Shown piece by piece: positions 1-7,233 of a DNA stretch of 46,192 bases. Position 1 is the stretch's first letter. The number at the start of each line of letters is the position of its first letter. Location: NCBI GenBank assembly GCA_002344005.1, contig DDTD01000083.1, forward strand, positions 1-46,192, given 5' to 3'. The stretch comes from Ignavibacteria bacterium UBA2373 (lineage in GTDB: Bacteria > Bacteroidota > Ignavibacteria > Kapaibacteriales > UBA961). Below the pieces are notes generated by a model. That model saw only the letters and a list, made by a program, of their open reading frames with translations, had not been told where the DNA came from and did no database searches. A program made the position numbers and the translations under genes.

Positions 1-75
1 CCCGACTTTTGTTTAGACAAGTTCCATGTCAAAACCGCAAAAGGACAAAGTATTATGAAATTAATCAAAGAATAA
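1..75 (+). CDS. 3' end of a T9SS cargo gene (partial, runs off the window)
   Basis: The reading frame is open from base 1 to a TAA at 73-75 and encodes 24 residues ending in HVKTAKGQSIMKLIKE. The last 16 residues match the C-terminus of the propeller protein ending at 1929 with one change. This is the last strand of a T9SS type A sorting domain, the signal that sends secreted proteins through the outer membrane and is removed or anchored at the surface. The residues just before it do not resemble the neighbour, so either the paralogue diverges there or the window edge cuts a recombined gene. Most of the gene lies outside the window, so its main domain is unknown. Confidence 0.6.
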   Translation, partial: PDFCLDKFHVKTAKGQSIMKLIKE

Positions 76-80
76 TTAAC
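25..80 (+). repeat. 56-bp near-identical repeat, copy 1 (copy 2 at 1879-1934)
   Basis: Bases 25-80 match 1879-1934 at 54 of 56 positions by hand alignment, with differences at 63 and 79. The match covers the last codons of two neighbouring T9SS genes, their stop codons and a few bases beyond. Similarity continuing past the stop suggests recent duplication or gene conversion rather than protein-level conservation. Confidence 0.8.
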
Positions 81-132
81 GCTTACTTTTTCTAAAAAAT
101 TATTTTTTCCCAATATATTCAAGGATACCGCG

Positions 133-1929
133 ATGGAAAGCCTCAATAATCGCACTTACACTATGTCCAAAGCGGACTCAAAGCCCTTTTTCCCTGCTGC
201 ATCTGTTGTTGCGGGCAAAAGAATCCTTCATACTCTCTCAGGACTTGGGAACAACAAAGCCGTAACAACATTCATTGCCGTAATCTGCTTTCTCATGGCA
301 GCCAACCTCAATGCCCAAACACTCGACTGGGTAAAAACATTTGGCGGGAAAAGTAATGATGGAGCGAGGTCACTAACTGTTGATGCTGCCGGCAATGTCT
401 ATACAATAGGAAGTTTTAATGATACTGTTGACTTTGACCCGGGACCGGATGTGATGAAGCTAAATTCAGGAAAAGGTTCAAGTATTTTTATTCAAAAATT
501 GGATGCTAATGGTAATTTCCTCTGGGCGAAATCTATCGGGGGGAGGGGTTATGGATTAGGGACGTCCATTACCATTGATGATGTGGGTAATGTCTATAGC
601 ACAGGCCGTTTTGGCGATACTGTTGACTTTGACCCGGGTCCTGATTCGATGAATCTAATTTCTATTGGCAAAGGAGACATTTTCATTCAGAAATTAGATG
701 CTAATGGTAATTTCCTCTGGGTTAAATCTTTTGGAGGGAGTAGTGATTACGACCTTGGCACTTCTATCGCTGTTGATGCTGATGGCAATGTTTACACAAC
801 AGGATACTTTATTGATACTGTTGACTTTGACCCGGGTCCCGATTCGATGAAAATTTCTGCTCTGGGTTCATGGGATTCGTTTATTCAAAAATTGGATGCA
901 GATGGTAATTTCCTCTGGGTAAAATCTATTGGGGGGAATGGTGAAAGTTATGCGTTTTCTTTAGCAATTGATGCCGATGGAAATATCTATACTTCAGGAG
1001 ATTTTACTGATTCTATAAAATTTGAACCCAGCGCGAATGTAAAGAACCTTTCAGCAAGAAGAGGTGGTCAAGATGTTTTTTTTCTGAAATTTAATAATAA
1101 GGGAAACTTACTCTGGGCAAAATCTTTTGGGACATCTTATTCAGCATCTATCGCTTTTGATGATAGAGGTAATGTCTATACCACTGGAAGTTTTGGTGAG
1201 ACAGTTGATTTTAATTCGGCGAAGATTTCTGCTGTAGGTCAAAGAGATGTTTATGTTCAGAAAATGGATGCCGATGGGAATTTCATCTGGGCAAAATCCT
1301 TTGGGGGGAAGAGTTATGAAGACGGGAGTTCCATCGCTATTGATAATAAAGGAAATATCTTTACCACAGGTTCTTTTCGAGAATCCGTTGATTTTGACCC
1401 GGGACCAGGTGTGGCGAATCTTACTGCCGTAGGAGACGTAGATGCTTTCATTCAGAAATTAGACTCCAATGGAAATTTCATTTGGGCGAAATCTTTTGGG
1501 GGACTGTATCCTGACTATTTATCTTCTATAGCCATTGATCCTGTAGGTGATTTATATACAACAGGCTATTTTCATAGGACTGTTGATTTTGACCCGGGTC
1601 AGGGTGAATATAATATAACTTCGGAAGGTGAACGCGACGTTTTTATTCATAAAATGAAACAAACAGCGACGAGTGTGGCGGATATGGGCAATGGTATTGA
1701 TATTTCTCTTTATCCCAATCCGAGTAATGGTTTTATTCATATTGCTTTAAACGATGCTGTCGGCGAAGCGGCTATTACGGTCACTGATTTGCAAGGAAAA
1801 ATAATTCACTCCGAACAAATAAGCGCAGCTACTAAATCAAGCATGGATATTCAAGCTCCGAACGGTGTGTATTTTATTCATGTCAAAACCGCAAAAGGAC
1901 AAAGTATTATGAAATTTATCAAAGAATAA
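133..1929 (+). CDS. SBBP-type beta-propeller protein with T9SS sorting domain
   Basis: A 598-aa secreted protein of unknown specific function. The signal peptide is displaced inward: a polar stretch of about 42 residues precedes a hydrophobic core at about 44-57 and a likely cleavage after NAQ at 60-62. Residues 65-510 hold seven repeats of about 65 aa, each with a W-K-SFGG strand, a DADGNVYTTG-like turn and often VDFDPGPD. This is the SBBP (seven-bladed) propeller pattern. Residues 525-598 form a T9SS type A domain starting at YPNPSNG. The ATG at 133 has an AAGGA box 8 nt upstream; an alternative ATG at 163 would shorten the polar leader. The repeats suggest a surface-exposed binding propeller, possibly metal-binding through the Asp-rich turns (inference). 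Confidence 0.85.
   Translation: MESLNNRTYTMSKADSKPFFPAASVVAGKRILHTLSGLGNNKAVTTFIAVICFLMAANLNAQTLDWVKTFGGKSNDGARSLTVDAAGNVYTIGSFNDTVDFDPGPDVMKLNSGKGSSIFIQKLDANGNFLWAKSIGGRGYGLGTSITIDDVGNVYSTGRFGDTVDFDPGPDSMNLISIGKGDIFIQKLDANGNFLWVKSFGGSSDYDLGTSIAVDADGNVYTTGYFIDTVDFDPGPDSMKISALGSWDSFIQKLDADGNFLWVKSIGGNGESYAFSLAIDADGNIYTSGDFTDSIKFEPSANVKNLSARRGGQDVFFLKFNNKGNLLWAKSFGTSYSASIAFDDRGNVYTTGSFGETVDFNSAKISAVGQRDVYVQKMDADGNFIWAKSFGGKSYEDGSSIAIDNKGNIFTTGSFRESVDFDPGPGVANLTAVGDVDAFIQKLDSNGNFIWAKSFGGLYPDYLSSIAIDPVGDLYTTGYFHRTVDFDPGQGEYNITSEGERDVFIHKMKQTATSVADMGNGIDISLYPNPSNGFIHIALNDAVGEAAITVTDLQGKIIHSEQISAATKSSMDIQAPNGVYFIHVKTAKGQSIMKFIKE
325..1660 (+). repeat. Seven tandem in-frame propeller repeats
   Basis: Units of about 195-198 bp encode the propeller blades. 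A 23-bp block beginning GATACTGTTGACTTTG is identical at 421-443, 616-638 and 814-836, and a shorter version recurs near 1579-1600. DNA identity beyond what the protein needs points to recent expansion by unequal recombination. Confidence 0.8.
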
Positions 1930-2055
1930 TTATCCTTTATTTTTTCCATGCGTTCATCAATACTATAATGGAATATTTCTCTGATTATTTTCGGATTATT
2001 GTTAAAAATAATTGACTGATAGATAATATTACTCTGTTAATTTTATTGACAATTG

Positions 2056-5000
2056 CTATTTGATAATTTGGAACATCGCTACCGATTTTTCTGTTGGTGT
2101 GAGAATAGTGATAAAATACACACCTGAGGATAAAGCACTATTGTCAAATTCAAAAAGTTGTGCACCCGGTTGATATACTGTCGGAGTAAATTCTGCTGCT
2201 TTCATGCCAAGCGATGTTGCAATAATAATTTTATGAGGTTCTGTGGAAGCGAGTGAATAAGCTATTATTGATGTTTTATCATATTGTTGCACAGATTGTA
2301 TGCCTGTAATGTCACCGTCTTGCCATAGGCGCACTCCCCCTTCAATACAAATACCATCGGTAATACATATTCCCATGCCGGAAGTGAAGAGTACTCTTCC
2401 ACCAATACTTTTTCCATTATTGATAATAATGCGGGTTAGGGTATCGTTGCCAAGCAAAACTTGGGCTTTGATCAATGCAAATGGTTGTGTTGTATCTTCG
2501 GGCACATTTCCTTGTATTGTCAGTATGCGCCTATTTCCCGTGATAGTATTTTCACGATAATCTCCTATCGGCAATAATGTGGTTTTATTAAAAGTGACCG
2601 TTGCTTCAATGGCGGAGGCATTGCTTTCTGCAAGAAGGCGTGTATTGCAGAGAAATATGGGTATGGTAATTATCTCACCGACACGTGCTTTTACGGTTTC
2701 GGCGCAAAATTGGGCATTGGCTATACTGAAAGAAATCGGAGCGGATTCGCGTGTGCAACCATTTTTATCTTGAATTTCTGCAGAATATATACCTGTTGTA
2801 TCTGCGATAATAGTGTGGCTGTCACGAACAATTATTTCACCATTATATTTCCATACAATTTTCATCGAATTATCGGATGGCTTATCAATAGACAAAGTAT
2901 CAGTTGAACGCGCAATAATTGGTATTTCCGGTAAAGGTAATACCGTAATATAGACAGAATCATAACCGATGCACCCATTCTCATTTTCAATACGGAGATA
3001 ATAATAGCGTGAAGTGCGCGGATTTACTATGGGATTGGGCAATGTACTGTCGGAAATGTCTTCATTGGGCGACCATGCATATAGTGTACCTCCTTTTGCT
3101 TGCAATTGTATTGCCGCTCCTATGCATACAGAATCATTATTGCCGGCATCTGCTTGGGCTTGTGCAAAAAGCACAACTTCCACGCTGTCTTGTACTATAC
3201 ATCCCTTGGCATCTTGCACAGTAAGAATATAGCGTGCAGATTGTCGGGGAATAAATTGCAATGTTTTTTGTGTGGGTGTGGCAATAGGTTCCGAGGATGA
3301 CCATGTATATTGTAAGGGCGCTGCTCCTGTTTCATCGAAAGGCGAAAGGGTAATTTCTTTTCCCTCGCATATCAAGACTGTGTCGGGTAATTTTACTGTT
3401 GGCAAAGGATTGACTTTGAGAAAAATACTGTCTGTTTGCGAGCATAAATTAACATCCGTCAGTGTCACATAATACCACCCCGATTGTGTTGGCGTAATAA
3501 TGGGATTGGCACTATCGGGATATTGTATATCATTTGTTGGATTCCATCGGAATTTACCTGTTCCTTTGGCTTCAATCCTTTGAGCATTACCTAAGCAGAC
3601 ATTGAGTGTGTCGGCAAGTTCAATTTCGGGTAAGGAAAAGAGATTGACCGAGACAATAGCGGTATCTTTACAGCCGGCGGCATCGGTAATAATAACGGTA
3701 TATCGCATGGCAACTTCAGGACTTGTCGTGGGCTGCGCAATAGAAGGATTATCCAAATATGTAGGCGGATCCCATTGATACGTATAGGGTTGTCTGCCTC
3801 CTGTGACGGGCACCCCTATACGACGACTGCTTCCTTTACATATAATTTCATTTTTTACTGTGCCGATAGTTAATTCGGGAGCAGTGCTTTCGGGAATGCG
3901 AAATCCGAAAACAGGTTGACCATTTAATCCTTCTTTTGCTAAGGTAGAATTATTATTTACAATATTAACGCCATTTTTACCCCCATTAAATTCTAAAGTA
4001 ATTTTATCCAGGAATTGTTGATCATTAATAAATACCAAACCGCCACCGCCACCGCCGCCAGCACCGTGATTGGTGCCTGTATTGACATTGCCGCCCGCGC
4101 CGCCCATTGCTTGTATGGTAAATCCTTGCGCGGATAATATTTGATCTACATCAAGAAAAATACTGCCACCTGCGCCGCCGCCGCCAGCACCATCATTGAG
4201 CGACACTGTTGTTTGTGAAGCACCATTGCTTTTTATTACTTTATTTCTTCCGACAATATTTTTAGCACGAATAATAACAATACCACCGCCATTTGCACCG
4301 GATGTGCCGACATTATTATTCATTTGTCCGGCACCTCCACCACCGCCCATACATAAACGAGGTGTAAGAATAGTACTATTGCGATTCCACTCGAGAATTT
4401 TACCACCTTCACCTCCATTTTCTATGGCATTGAGCGGATTATTGTGAAATTCTTTACCGCCTACGCCACCCGCTCCACCATTAGCACCGCCGCCACCGCC
4501 AGCATTATGTCCATTGCCGCCGCCACCACCATTGGCTAATGCTCCCCGACCATGTTCTTTGCCAAGTATAGGTCGCGCAATCCCCTCGCCTTTTGCTGCA
4601 CCGCTGTCAATTTCCGAAGCGGGATTGTAATATGTGGGGACATTGAAAATATTTCTTGAACCATTTTTAGCTAATCCACCGCGGAAACCCAAACCACTGA
4701 CATCTATTGAACCCACGTCCAGGTCTAATGCCGCCGTAGTTTCAAAGACAAGTACGCCGCCCGTTGCTCCGTCCCATGGTCTTGCGGTAAGAAGTCCGTT
4801 CACAAACACTGTATTGCGATAACTGGGCACCGTCACGAGTTGAACATTACCTTGCACATCATAATTAAATAAGGGCACAAATTCAAACTCTATCTCATTG
4901 TCACGTATGCTCTTAATTTTCACAAATTCAAAATTACCTGCATCGTTATAAGCCGTAACGGTTCCGAATGTCGGAGATTGCGAAGTATCGGCATCAGCTC

Positions 5001-5205
5001 CCTGCATTTGTATAAGCAATGCTTTTTCACCCGAGCGAAATCCGGTAGCATTCAATACTGTAATTTTTTTAGAACAAGCATCAAAAGATGTAACTTTTGC
5101 ATAAGAGTTAATGATACCGCTTATCCTTTGCGCCGATAGTGGCGATACCATGCCGATAAGCACAAGAAGAGCTGTAATACTTGAAACGATGATATCTCTA
5201 TACAT
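2056..5205 (-). CDS. Glycine-rich, PKD-like multidomain T9SS cargo protein
   Basis: A 1049-aa predicted cell-surface protein. The track-like longest frame begins at a TTG (5220), but the ATG at 5205 gives a clean signal peptide (hydrophobic core, SPLSAQ cleavage) and is preferred. In order: an N-terminal beta domain (about 30-170), a very glycine-rich region with GGGGG runs (about 200-410), four or so PKD/SprB-like Ig modules of about 80 aa with paired cysteines (about 450-830), a cohesin-like module (about 870-985) and a C-terminal T9SS domain. The role is probably adhesive or structural (inference). It converges on the propeller gene ending at 1929; the 126 bp between them hold no strong terminator hairpin that I can see. 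Confidence 0.8.
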   Translation of the reverse strand: MYRDIIVSSITALLVLIGMVSPLSAQRISGIINSYAKVTSFDACSKKITVLNATGFRSGEKALLIQMQGADADTSQSPTFGTVTAYNDAGNFEFVKIKSIRDNEIEFEFVPLFNYDVQGNVQLVTVPSYRNTVFVNGLLTARPWDGATGGVLVFETTAALDLDVGSIDVSGLGFRGGLAKNGSRNIFNVPTYYNPASEIDSGAAKGEGIARPILGKEHGRGALANGGGGGNGHNAGGGGGANGGAGGVGGKEFHNNPLNAIENGGEGGKILEWNRNSTILTPRLCMGGGGGAGQMNNNVGTSGANGGGIVIIRAKNIVGRNKVIKSNGASQTTVSLNDGAGGGGAGGSIFLDVDQILSAQGFTIQAMGGAGGNVNTGTNHGAGGGGGGGLVFINDQQFLDKITLEFNGGKNGVNIVNNNSTLAKEGLNGQPVFGFRIPESTAPELTIGTVKNEIICKGSSRRIGVPVTGGRQPYTYQWDPPTYLDNPSIAQPTTSPEVAMRYTVIITDAAGCKDTAIVSVNLFSLPEIELADTLNVCLGNAQRIEAKGTGKFRWNPTNDIQYPDSANPIITPTQSGWYYVTLTDVNLCSQTDSIFLKVNPLPTVKLPDTVLICEGKEITLSPFDETGAAPLQYTWSSSEPIATPTQKTLQFIPRQSARYILTVQDAKGCIVQDSVEVVLFAQAQADAGNNDSVCIGAAIQLQAKGGTLYAWSPNEDISDSTLPNPIVNPRTSRYYYLRIENENGCIGYDSVYITVLPLPEIPIIARSTDTLSIDKPSDNSMKIVWKYNGEIIVRDSHTIIADTTGIYSAEIQDKNGCTRESAPISFSIANAQFCAETVKARVGEIITIPIFLCNTRLLAESNASAIEATVTFNKTTLLPIGDYRENTITGNRRILTIQGNVPEDTTQPFALIKAQVLLGNDTLTRIIINNGKSIGGRVLFTSGMGICITDGICIEGGVRLWQDGDITGIQSVQQYDKTSIIAYSLASTEPHKIIIATSLGMKAAEFTPTVYQPGAQLFEFDNSALSSGVYFITILTPTEKSVAMFQIIK

Positions 5206-5246
5206 AATGTTCTTTGTCAATATTGAGTTGTAATCAATGTCAAAGG

Positions 5247-5277
5247 CAAAACTACGATAGCGAACACTAATGACAGT
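5247..5277 (-). promoter_or_regulatory. Possible promoter of the 1049-aa cargo gene
   Basis: On the minus strand TAGTTTTG (5254 to 5247) matches the Bacteroidota -7 element TAnnTTTG perfectly. The -33 region at 19-bp spacing is only a partial match (ACTG). A start about 35 nt upstream of the ATG at 5205 would follow. Weak call. Confidence 0.3.
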
Positions 5278-5371
5278 ATTTTGAGAAAAAATTTTTCTAA
5301 TAAAAGCGACTCACTGCTTAACTATAATGCTCAAAAGCTATGATCATGGCGGAAAGATGTGTGGATGGAGA

Positions 5372-5403
5372 TTTGGCAGTGTACCCGTAAAGTGCTAACT
5401 TTG
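5372..5403 (+). promoter_or_regulatory. Bacteroidota-type promoter of the 95-aa/PIN cassette
   Basis: TTTG at 5372-5375, a 20-bp spacer and TAACTTTG at 5396-5403 match the TTTG/TAnnTTTG consensus. Transcription would begin near 5410, about 35 nt before the ATG at 5445, leaving room for the AAAGGAG ribosome-binding site at about 5432-5438. Confidence 0.65.
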
Positions 5404-5444
5404 AAGCAGATTTTAATCACAACTTTCAACAAAAGGAGAAGCTA

Positions 5445-5732
5445 ATGTATATTCTCGAAAATCAAATATCACTCAAAGAATTGCTTGAAATTGCCGTCGG
5501 CGCACTTAGCGAACTTACGACGGTTTCTAATCCGGATTTCAGATTGGAGCAAGCGGAGTTCATTGACACGAAAAATGAATGGGAAATCGTTGTTTCCTTT
5601 TTAGTAGAAAATACGAATAAAAGAAATAATCCTTTGTTAGGGATTTCAATGCTTGATTTTGAAAGAATATATAAAAAACTGACTATTGACACTGAGAGGC
5701 ATGTTAAGGGATACTATTTTTTCAAAAATTAA
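5445..5732 (+). CDS. Unrecognised 95-aa protein preceding a PIN nuclease
   Basis: I do not recognise this family. The 95-aa protein is small, acidic to neutral and predicted mixed alpha/beta: a helix near 10-26 (LKELLEIAVGALSEL), strands around 33-40 and 46-54, a helix near 68-78 and a closing strand at 87-94. It has no signal peptide, membrane segment, helix-turn-helix, ribbon-helix-helix or AbrB signature that I can see, unlike typical VapB antitoxins. A strong AAAGGAG site and a matching promoter lie upstream. Its stop is 2 nt before the PIN gene, so translation is probably coupled. The position is that of an antitoxin or regulatory partner (inference from context only). Confidence 0.75.
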   Translation: MYILENQISLKELLEIAVGALSELTTVSNPDFRLEQAEFIDTKNEWEIVVSFLVENTNKRNNPLLGISMLDFERIYKKLTIDTERHVKGYYFFKN

Positions 5733-5734
5733 TT

Positions 5735-6187
5735 ATGATTGTTATTGATACTAATGCCCTAATTTTGCTTATTGTCGGATTGATAAATCAGAAGAAAATT
5801 CCAGAACATAAGTGTTTATCAATTTATGAGGAGCAAGACTATATTGATTTAGTTGGGATTATTGGTGATATTAATCGTCTGATTACGTTACCAAATGTTT
5901 TGACAGAAGCTGATAATCTCTTACATGGATTTACCGGTGAAGATAAAAACTCATACATTCAAGTATATTTAGAAATAATTCGTAAGACAACGGAGCAATA
6001 TGTTTCCTCATTGACTGGTGCGGAACATTACTCATTTATAGATAGTGGACTTACGGATTCATTGCTGCTCCAAATCTCATTAAATAATGACTTATTGATT
6101 ACTTCTGACTCGAGATTAGCAGATTACGCAAAAGCACACGGGATAAAAGTGTATGATATTGTAGAATCAAGAAATTTAAGACTATAA
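5735..6187 (+). CDS. PIN-domain ribonuclease (VapC-like)
   Basis: A 150-aa predicted Mg2+-dependent RNase. The four acidic PIN positions can be placed: D5 in VIDTNAL (with N7), E58 in VLTEADNLL, D108 in GLTDSLLL and D125 in LITSDSRLADYA. The length is slightly above the usual 130-140 aa of VapC toxins because of an insertion at about 15-45. The ATG is 2 nt downstream of the 95-aa gene's stop, and both share one promoter. PIN proteins in such pairs commonly cut tRNA or rRNA and are held inactive by the upstream partner; here the partner is not a recognisable VapB. It converges on the gene ending at 6289. Confidence 0.8.
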   Translation: MIVIDTNALILLIVGLINQKKIPEHKCLSIYEEQDYIDLVGIIGDINRLITLPNVLTEADNLLHGFTGEDKNSYIQVYLEIIRKTTEQYVSSLTGAEHYSFIDSGLTDSLLLQISLNNDLLITSDSRLADYAKAHGIKVYDIVESRNLRL

Positions 6188-6288
6188 TTCAAATATAATT
6201 TATAGAAAGTAGCAAACGAATAATGAAATTTATGTGTTTGATTTGGTTATATACAAAATAGGAGAAGTCACATTTTTTTTGATTATTC

Positions 6289-7152
6289 TCACAATTTCAA
6301 ACCAATCCACGTTATTCCCGGTACAATTCGAACTGCCGGTGCAGGTAAACGATAGTGTGATAACGTAGCAATGATGCTATCCCATAAACCACCGGAAAGT
6401 GGTATCTTACGAATATCCCAATATAAAGACAAATATAATTCATGTGTGCCGCCACCATTACCTGTTAGGTGCTTCACACTATGACCAATAGAAAAACCAA
6501 TCCAAGACGGATACCATGTATTGCGCCAAGAAGCAGGTATAAATGCCTCCGAACCCACACTTATCCAATGAGTAGTATTTTCATAATCATCAATGATTGC
6601 CCCATAGCGTTGGGGATTATAATTTTTCCAATCGAAGCTGATTTGAAAGGAAAATGGCTGTAATGCAGGATAATAATATGTAAGCAATGGCAATGATGCT
6701 CCAACAGTATTGGCTATCATATCGCCCGGGCTGAACCCCAGATAACCGCCGCCATTATCACGCGAAAAACCATCACGAATTTCAATATAGGTCTGATATG
6801 CCATTGCAATTCCGGCACCCGTATATAATGAACTTACGGTGTCCATACCCGTCCACATACATAATCGAGAATAAGTCGTGCTCACCAATGAAGAAAAAAA
6901 ACAATGTCCTAATTTATCTGCCCCTAAGGCATATTCCCAATCGCGGTGTGTATTAATATAAAAATCAGTCTTTTCGCCTTTCCACCATAAATTATTTTGC
7001 AGGGCATGCCCATAGACAAAACCGGCTGTTGTTATGCCGCCGACACAAACCAATCGTAATGGTGAAACGGTACTGAGAGTATCTGTTTTTGCTTTCAGAG
7101 AAAAGCAAGAAAAAAAGACAATCATTAAAATATGGATCAAAAGACTCTTCAC
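6289..7152 (-). CDS. DUF2279-type (YfiM-like) envelope protein
   Basis: A 287-aa protein with an N-terminal hydrophobic segment (about 4-20) read as a signal peptide. The central DWEYALGADKLGHCFFSS stretch, followed by an IRDGFSRDNGGGYLGFSPGD segment and a hydrophobic turn, is characteristic of DUF2279, a family of predicted periplasmic/outer-membrane proteins of unknown function common in Bacteroidota. The start is a GTG at 7150-7152 without an obvious Shine-Dalgarno; the next ATG is nine codons in and would remove the positive n-region. It lies 81 nt downstream of the zincin/Omp85 gene on the same strand with no terminator between them, so the two are probably one transcript. Confidence 0.75.
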   Translation of the reverse strand: MKSLLIHILMIVFFSCFSLKAKTDTLSTVSPLRLVCVGGITTAGFVYGHALQNNLWWKGEKTDFYINTHRDWEYALGADKLGHCFFSSLVSTTYSRLCMWTGMDTVSSLYTGAGIAMAYQTYIEIRDGFSRDNGGGYLGFSPGDMIANTVGASLPLLTYYYPALQPFSFQISFDWKNYNPQRYGAIIDDYENTTHWISVGSEAFIPASWRNTWYPSWIGFSIGHSVKHLTGNGGGTHELYLSLYWDIRKIPLSGGLWDSIIATLSHYRLPAPAVRIVPGITWIGLKL

Positions 7153-7233
7153 GCAATAAAGAGAAATGGTGATAATTCGATTGTATTTCTTTTTTAAACG
7201 AATGGCACAATGTCACCCGAATAAGTCACCCGT

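Noticed and set aside
1930..2055. Terminator between the convergent T9SS cargo genes
   Set aside because: Only weak A+T-rich inverted repeats are present, with no G+C stem and U-tract combination.
4030..4560. Repetitive GCC/ACC-rich DNA suggestive of a tandem array or CRISPR
   Set aside because: It encodes the polyglycine block in frame; there are no regular spacers or conserved repeats.
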